From the NCBI GenBank assembly GCA_050945895.1, contig JBMNTU010000004.1, positions 1 to 45,579 on the forward strand: a stretch of 45,579 nucleotides of DNA, given 5' to 3'. Below, piece by piece: positions 41,647 through 45,579 of the stretch. Numbering within the stretch: the first letter of the stretch is position 1; each line of letters starts with the position of its first letter. Position numbers and translations under genes: made by a program. The stretch comes from JBMNTU01 sp050945895. Lineage in GTDB: Bacteria > Bacillota > Clostridia > Christensenellales > Christensenellaceae. The notes under the pieces were generated by a model that ran no database searches, was not told the DNA's origin, and was given only the letters and a program-made list of their open reading frames with translations.

Positions 41647-41687
41647 GAGGCGGTTTCTCTTCTTTGGGAAAGCGCCTCTTCTTTTAT
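41647..41687 (+). terminator. Intrinsic terminator after ispH-rpsA
   Basis: GAGGCG (41647-41652) pairs with CGCCTC (41673-41678), with further partial pairing of GTTTC and GGAAA inside, and TTCTTTTAT follows. It ends the folD-to-rpsA operon. The next 100 bases (41688-41784) are AT-rich and hold no gene I would support. Confidence 0.75.
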
Positions 41688-41784
41688 AGAAGGAAAGAAC
41701 AGTTTTATTAAGGCGGTTACATGGCAGTAAACACGATGGCGTTTGGGCTTGTAAAAAAAAATATAAAAAAATGTAAAAAAGTGC

Positions 41785-41811
41785 TAAAGTTTTAAAATAG
41801 TGTCACGATAT
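41785..41811 (+). promoter_or_regulatory. fliC: Sigma-D (sigma-28) type flagellar promoter for fliC
   Basis: TAAA at 41785-41788 is followed, after exactly 15 bases, by CACGATAT at 41804-41811, close to the flagellar consensus TAAA-N15-GCCGATAA. The -35 side reads TAAAGTTT, again as in flagellar promoters. Transcription would begin near 41818 and give a leader of about 144 bases. This implies that flagellin is made late, once sigma-D is released from FlgM; neither regulator is encoded in the window. Confidence 0.8.
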
Positions 41812-41817
41812 GATAAT

Positions 41818-41961
41818 TATGCACACAGGGAACGGCGCAATAAAAGGCTTTCTGCGTAATCCCGGGAAACTTACAAGGAACGCTGCAATAAAACACCGGG
41901 CTCTGTGTATTATTCTCAAACACGGCAAGATGCCGAAAAACAAATTCAAGGAGGATTTATC
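41818..41961 (+). promoter_or_regulatory. fliC: Long structured fliC leader with candidate CsrA sites
   Basis: The leader contains TACAAGGA at 41872-41879, the core of the known CsrA binding consensus, in the loop of a possible stem CCCGG (41861-41865) with CCGGG (41896-41900). A second GGA-rich site, TTCAAGGAGGA (41945-41955), is the ribosome binding site itself. ACACAG (41823-41828) can pair with CTGTGT (41903-41908) and close the whole leader. In Bacillus, CsrA represses hag through two such sites and is relieved by FliW; the layout here fits that scheme (inference). Confidence 0.5.
41829..41893 (+). repeat. Direct repeat pair in the fliC leader
   Basis: Two 17-base copies, at 41829-41845 and 41877-41893, share GGAACG-x-x-GCAATAAAA and differ at two positions. 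They are 48 bases apart in register. Both contain a GGA, so the repeat may duplicate a protein-binding or structural unit of the leader. Confidence 0.6.
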
Positions 41962-43923
41962 ATGAGAATAGCCAACAACATTATGGCGATGAACACACAC
42001 CGCCAGTACACAATCCAGAACGACCGCGTATCCGCGTCGGCAGAAAAACTGTCTTCGGGATACAGAATCAACCGTGCTGCTGACGACGCTGCAGGCCTCG
42101 CAATTTCTGAGAAAATGCGTAGCCAGATCCGCGGCCTCAACCGTGCAGTACTCAACTCTCAGGACGCTGCTTCCCTCATCCAGACGGCTGAAGGCGCGCT
42201 GCAGGAAGTTCACTCCATGCTTCAGAGGATGAACGAGCTTGCTGTACAGTCCGCAACGGGCACCAACCAGGAATTTGACCGCACACAGATCGCTAAAGAA
42301 TTCGACCAGCTGAAACGCGAGATCAACGATATTGCTGAGCAGACAACGTTCAACAACATGAAGATTCTTGACGGTTCTTTGTCGAACTATGGCACACAGC
42401 GTGCGGCTGCTACGGCTGGCTTGTTTGTAACGAACGGCGACGAATTTGGCGCTGCGGTAGAGCAAGTTATGCATATGTCGGCAGTTTCGGGGCTGGACGG
42501 TGCGAAAGACGAATTTGCTTCATTCAGCCTTAACCTGAAGGGTGCTGCGATCGAAGCTATTGCGGATCAAGAGGCAAAGCTGCAAATAACGGTCGGCGGT
42601 GCAACATTAACAGCAGCAGATGCTTTGGAAGACCAAGCTGCGGCTTATTCTACCGGAGATTCGCTTACTGCAGACGAGATTGCAGCAGTGTTTAACGGCG
42701 GCACATTGGAAATTAAGATCGACGGCATAGATTATGAATTTGGCGTTGTCTCAAGCGGCAATGTACTGACATTCACAATGTCTAAGGCCGATGGTACTGC
42801 CATTACTGCTGGCGATTTTGTAGATTTCAATGAGGAGTCCCTGAAAGCGGCGTTTGAAAATGAAAACAACACTTTGGGCGACGACAAAAACGGCGAAACC
42901 TATGTTGAAAACTATGACATCACGAAATTGTTCGGTTGGCAGGCAGGTACAAAAGACAAAGACGCGACACCTGCAATGAACACCTATACGTTTGACGGCG
43001 TACTTAAGCAGGGAGACCAGTTTACGTTCAACGGCAAGCAGTTTGAGTTGATTGCGGCGGGCGGTTCTGCCTCGGCAGGTTATATTGGCGTAACGATGGA
43101 TTCGAGCGGCGCAAACGAAAATGCGAATACGGTTGAGGCGTTGGTTACTGCATTGAAGACGCACGCAAATGCAGACGGCAAATATGACATTGAGGCTTAT
43201 GTAGCTGGCGAGTCCAACGTGCTTCACATTAAGCAGGACGACCCGGACGTACCCGTAGACCTGACGATGAGCATGAAGCCGGCGGAAGCCAAAAACGGTA
43301 TGATCGAGTTTGACCCGGTTAAACTGAAGGTGGGCGATAAGATTTCCGTAAAAGTTACGGATGACAAGGGCAATATAAGCCAGGCAACCTACCTGCACCA
43401 AGAAGGCCAGGGAATGGCAGAAATCTTTGCTACGCTGGGAGTAGGCAACGCAGAACGCAGCGGAAACTATATCAAGTATGACGGAAAATATGTTGAAATG
43501 CAGTTTGAAGAGACGATGCCGGTTGATTCTGAAACCATGCGCATACAGGTGGGCGCGCTTGAAGGCGAGCAGCTGAACATTGAAGTTCGCGCAATGAACA
43601 CAACGGGCCTTGGCCTGGACAGCCACTCCATCTACACGCAGGACGACGCAGGAAAAGCGATTACGGCTGTTCGTAATGCTGTAAACATCGTTTCTGACCA
43701 GCGCGCACTGCTGGGTGCTATGCAGAACAGGATGACCTATAAGATCAACAACCTGAAGATTTCTGCTGAGAACCTGCAGGCTGCTGAAAGCCGCATCCGC
43801 GACGTTGATATCGCTTCGGAGATGACCGAGTTCACCAAGGCGAACATCCTCTCGCAGGCTGCTACGGCAATGCTGGCACAGGCGAACTCTGCTCCGCAGA
43901 ACGTTCTGTCGCTGCTTCGTTAA
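41962..43923 (+). CDS. fliC: Flagellin, large form with expanded central domain
   Basis: A 653-residue flagellin, the filament subunit, exported through the flagellar type III system. The N-terminal D0/D1 region starts MRIANNIMAMNTHRQYTIQ and includes KLSSGYRINRAADDAAGLAI; the C-terminal D1/D0 region ends RIRDVDIASEMTEFTKANIL ... NVLSLLR. Between them about 400 residues form a variable surface region with flagellin-IN-like motifs (for example LTFTMSKADGT, FTFNGKQFELIA). No HExxH protease motif is seen. AGGAGGA lies 7 bases before ATG 41962. Codon use is more biased to C- and G-ending codons at the conserved ends, as expected for high expression. The fliB methylase gene is convergent downstream. 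Confidence 0.96.
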   Translation: MRIANNIMAMNTHRQYTIQNDRVSASAEKLSSGYRINRAADDAAGLAISEKMRSQIRGLNRAVLNSQDAASLIQTAEGALQEVHSMLQRMNELAVQSATGTNQEFDRTQIAKEFDQLKREINDIAEQTTFNNMKILDGSLSNYGTQRAAATAGLFVTNGDEFGAAVEQVMHMSAVSGLDGAKDEFASFSLNLKGAAIEAIADQEAKLQITVGGATLTAADALEDQAAAYSTGDSLTADEIAAVFNGGTLEIKIDGIDYEFGVVSSGNVLTFTMSKADGTAITAGDFVDFNEESLKAAFENENNTLGDDKNGETYVENYDITKLFGWQAGTKDKDATPAMNTYTFDGVLKQGDQFTFNGKQFELIAAGGSASAGYIGVTMDSSGANENANTVEALVTALKTHANADGKYDIEAYVAGESNVLHIKQDDPDVPVDLTMSMKPAEAKNGMIEFDPVKLKVGDKISVKVTDDKGNISQATYLHQEGQGMAEIFATLGVGNAERSGNYIKYDGKYVEMQFEETMPVDSETMRIQVGALEGEQLNIEVRAMNTTGLGLDSHSIYTQDDAGKAITAVRNAVNIVSDQRALLGAMQNRMTYKINNLKISAENLQAAESRIRDVDIASEMTEFTKANILSQAATAMLAQANSAPQNVLSLLR

Positions 43924-43947
43924 GCAGATTACTGACACAAATAAAAA

Positions 43948-43972
43948 GAAGCCTCCCGGGGCTTCTTTTTTT
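43948..43972 (+). terminator. Intrinsic terminator after fliC
   Basis: GAAGCC (43948-43953) and GGCTTC (43960-43965) form a stem extended by A-T pairs from the flanking A-run, around TCCCGG, and seven T residues follow (43966-43972). It lies 24 bases after the fliC stop. Confidence 0.92.
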
Positions 43973-43984
43973 GCGTAAACAAAT

Positions 43985-44034
43985 CCCTGGGCTATGTGCT
44001 CCGTGTTAATAAAAGCGGAGTGCATAGCCCAGGG
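43985..44034. repeat. 19-bp near-perfect inverted repeat between fliC and fliB
   Basis: The arms at 43985-44003 and 44016-44034 are complementary over 19 positions, with two G-U wobbles and no bulge, around a 12-base AT-rich loop. The stem starts CCCTGGGCTATG. It follows the fliC terminator by 12 bases and lies 45 bases beyond the fliB stop. On neither strand does a proper T-run follow. It could be a back-up bidirectional terminator, a processed RNA or a mobile palindromic element. Confidence 0.7.
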
Positions 44035-44078
44035 GTATTTATTGTGTGATTAAATTGGCTCTATTAAACAAACCCACT

Positions 44079-45326
44079 TTACAATCGTATAGCAGTTGCC
44101 ATATGTGCCAGCCCATTATAGTCTTTTTTATAGAGGATATCTATCATATCTTTTACCCGTTGCCGATTGTGCGCAAAAACATCGTGGGCAACCATGCTTG
44201 CAATTGATGCGGATTCCTCATCCGGCAGTCCGTTAGCCTTCACATACATTCCGGTAAAATGAAACTTTAAAATGAGGTATTCCAGACAAATGGACAAATA
44301 AAGATTCCATGAGGCATTCGGATGGGGAGCGAGTATTTTTGAGTCTGTAAACTCCAGACCAAATATGCGCGCATCTTCTGTAAATAGGGAATTAACAAAA
44401 TAATTTTCAAAAATATAATCGTACTGCTGTTTGACAGAATGGAACTTTGTACTGGCATCCAGATAGCGTTCGGCTTGTTCGGCCGGGCTGAGGCCCTCTA
44501 TAATACCGAGCCCGCCAAGCGATGCTACAAGCATTTTGGTGTACCTTGAGACGCGTTTTCTACCAATGATAATATCAGGCGTAAGATGGTTTACGATTTC
44601 GCTTATAAGGAGCACCTGCATACGCGGATTGACAGGAAGGTCGGCGATTTGATCTTCTATCCCCTGGCTGGCAAACAACGTTCGATAGCCATCTACAACC
44701 ACAGGAATGTCTGACGGACGCAGACCAGGCAACTTTTGCATGAACATGCCTAGCAACAGCAGCCGGTCTTCGAACGGAAAACGACGGTTTTGCAACGTTT
44801 CGATCATAAAATCACGCCTTGCATAAAAACTTTGAACGGTTTCGCGGATATTATTTGGCGTGAATTTCACCGCGTCTTTGTCGTCAAAGCTGATATCTGC
44901 AGTAATAAACTGCATGGGTTCTTTATTGAGCAGACAACGCCGTGCGGCCTCGGGGCAGCTGGGAAGCAAGGTCATCTCGCGATGCTTTCCGTCGATAAGC
45001 CTAGAACGCCTGGGGTAGAAAGAACAGGTTTGCGAAAGCGCCTGTTCGCCCATTATCAGCTGAATTTCGCAAAGCCCATCTTTGTTGACAAACGGGCACA
45101 TTTTTGTTTCTGGCAGCAACTCTATGACTGCGTAATCATGCCCGGTTTTGAAACGTTTAAGCTTTTTTATGAGTTTTTGTTTCAAGTCGGGATCTTTGCA
45201 GGCCATATATTTGCGATAGGTGTTTTTGTCGACTGTGATATTCCATATTTTACAGCAGGTATCTTCGCATGCGCCGCCGATGCAGTGGAAATCTTTGACA
45301 TATTCGGGCATCAAAACTTCAGCCAT
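44079..45326 (-). CDS. fliB: Flagellin lysine-N-methylase FliB
   Basis: A 415-residue FliB-family protein that methylates surface lysines of flagellin. Cysteine-rich motifs typical of the family are in the N-terminal half: CIGGACEDTCCKIW (about residues 14-27), MCPFVNKDGLCEIQ (about 76-89), SQTCSFYPRRSR (about 98-109) and LPSCPEAARRC (about 121-131). They are thought to bind an iron-sulfur cluster. The C-terminal half is helical. ATG at 45326 was chosen because AAGGAG precedes it and the family start MAEVLMPEYVKDFHC fits; the frame is open further upstream. It is convergent with fliC, its likely substrate gene. Confidence 0.92.
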   Translation of the reverse strand: MAEVLMPEYVKDFHCIGGACEDTCCKIWNITVDKNTYRKYMACKDPDLKQKLIKKLKRFKTGHDYAVIELLPETKMCPFVNKDGLCEIQLIMGEQALSQTCSFYPRRSRLIDGKHREMTLLPSCPEAARRCLLNKEPMQFITADISFDDKDAVKFTPNNIRETVQSFYARRDFMIETLQNRRFPFEDRLLLLGMFMQKLPGLRPSDIPVVVDGYRTLFASQGIEDQIADLPVNPRMQVLLISEIVNHLTPDIIIGRKRVSRYTKMLVASLGGLGIIEGLSPAEQAERYLDASTKFHSVKQQYDYIFENYFVNSLFTEDARIFGLEFTDSKILAPHPNASWNLYLSICLEYLILKFHFTGMYVKANGLPDEESASIASMVAHDVFAHNRQRVKDMIDILYKKDYNGLAHMATAIRL

Positions 45327-45369
45327 AATTTGTTTGACTCCTTTTATTGTGTTTATAATTCTTATGTAC

Positions 45370-45375
45370 ATTATA
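45370..45375 (-). promoter_or_regulatory. fliB: Candidate -10 box for fliB
   Basis: On the minus strand TATAAT lies about 44 bases before the fliB start codon. At 17 bases upstream only TGTGAA is found as a weak -35. It is a housekeeping-type element; I see no sigma-D-type match, so fliB may not be controlled in the same way as fliC. Confidence 0.4.
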
Positions 45376-45495
45376 ACATGGGACGCGCAATTTCACACAA
45401 CAATTCATAAAAACGAAACATTACATTCCGGTTACCGCATAATTGTTAAAAAAATCAAAAAACATAAACTTAGTGTAAAATAATCATTGGCAAAA

Positions 45496-45520
45496 GGGAG
45501 GCGTCCAGAAGGCGCCTCCC
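45496..45520. terminator. GC-rich hairpin near the right edge
   Basis: GGGAGGCG and CGCCTCCC form a perfect 8-bp stem around TCCAGAAGG. On the minus strand it is followed by TTTTG; on the plus strand by ACAGATAC, without a T-run. It could end a minus-strand transcript coming from the right, or insulate the plus-strand gene that begins at the edge. The stretch 45376-45495 holds only AT-rich sequence with no recognisable gene. Confidence 0.5.
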
Positions 45521-45533
45521 ACAGATACACACT

Positions 45534-45542
45534 TGATATAAT
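45534..45542 (+). promoter_or_regulatory. Extended -10 promoter for a gene entering at the right edge
   Basis: TGATATAAT combines TATAAT (45537-45542) with a TG one base upstream. The start point near 45549 would give a leader of about 24 bases to the ATG at 45573. A normal -35 is missing because the hairpin occupies that position. Confidence 0.45.
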
Positions 45543-45572
45543 GATTTTGGAAAAGAATCAATCAAGGAGTGT

Positions 45573-45579
45573 ATGCAGT
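45573..45579 (+). CDS. First codons of an unidentified gene
   Basis: ATG at 45573 is preceded by AAGGAG at 45564-45569 and by an extended -10 element, so a gene probably starts here. Only Met-Gln and one base are inside the window, so nothing can be said about the product. The short distance of 3 bases between AAGGAG and ATG is slightly tight. Confidence 0.35.

Noticed and set aside
41721..41795. A 24-codon plus-strand frame, lysine-rich, before the fliC promoter.
   Set aside because: It has only a weak AAGGCGG upstream, its second half comes from an A-rich tract and its stop overlaps the sigma-D promoter. Chance is the simpler explanation.
41818..41961. fliC leader considered as a c-di-GMP (GEMM) riboswitch because it begins with CACAGGG.
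   Set aside because: The remaining conserved parts of the GEMM core could not be found by eye. A model search would be needed to reopen this.
42751..44025. A 424-codon minus-strand open frame opposite fliC.
   Set aside because: Antisense to the variable part of flagellin and its terminator; the composition is not protein-like and it would run through the fliC terminator.
44790..45410. A 206-codon plus-strand open frame opposite fliB.
   Set aside because: FliB is clearly encoded on the minus strand with its cysteine motifs; the plus-strand frame lacks a ribosome binding site and family resemblance.

Overview
This window reads as core-genome DNA from a low-GC-lineage Gram-positive bacterium, most likely a motile member of the class Clostridia. 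The evidence is a chain of Firmicute gene orders (hisS-aspS-tcdA; smc-ftsY-ylxM-ffh-rpsP-khpA-rimM-trmD-rplS-rbgA-rnhB-yraN; dprA-topA-trmFO-hslV-hslU; efp-asp23-nusB-folD-xseA-xseB-ispA), an IspH protein fused to ribosomal protein S1 (an arrangement known mainly from Clostridia), AmaP/Asp23 proteins, a methylated-flagellin locus, strong GGAGG ribosome binding sites and frequent TTG starts. Base composition by eye is close to balanced. The genus cannot be named from the sequence alone.

Layout: (1) 1-3349: end of hisS, then aspS, a structured intergenic stretch, tcdA and an RseC-family membrane protein. (2) 3365-13828: chromosome condensation and protein targeting (smc, ftsY, ylxM, ffh), followed by a translation block (rpsP, khpA, rimM, trmD, rplS, rbgA), rnhB and yraN. 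Internal promoters, a terminator and leader hairpins divide this block. (3) 13893-19708: a very large double GT-C glycosyltransferase, a YifB/ComM AAA+ protein and dprA. (4) 19771-27644: topA, trmFO, hslVU, RNase J with a pentapeptide-repeat tail, and a YlbF-family protein. (5) 27673-32654: mltG, a U32 peptidase-like protein, an endonuclease-IV-like TIM barrel, an M24 aminopeptidase and efp. (6) 32731-34624: the Asp23-AmaP-DUF2273 envelope stress cluster and nusB. (7) 34625-35003: a gene-poor spacer holding a bidirectional terminator and a minus-strand gene remnant. (8) 35004-41632: folD, xseAB, ispA, cmk, plsC and ispH-rpsA, a tightly overlapping run. (9) 41633-45579: a sigma-D-type promoter, a long structured leader, a 653-residue flagellin, a very long hairpin, the convergent flagellin lysine methylase fliB, and the first bases of another plus-strand gene.

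Almost every gene is on the plus strand and many overlap by 4-11 bases, so most of the window is probably a few long operons. Functional links are clear: Ffh and FtsY form the SRP pathway; RimM, TrmD, RbgA, S16 and L19 serve ribosome and tRNA maturation; HslV and HslU form one protease; XseA and XseB form exonuclease VII; IspA and IspH both belong to isoprenoid synthesis; FliB modifies the flagellin encoded beside it.

I found no defence island, CRISPR array, insertion sequence, prophage or tRNA/rRNA gene. No obviously new multi-gene system stands out. The best leads are regulatory or architectural: the flagellin leader (candidate CsrA target), the double GT-C fusion, the promoter-hairpin overlap before ylxM-ffh, the structured aspS-tcdA spacer, and the repeat-built tail of RNase J.
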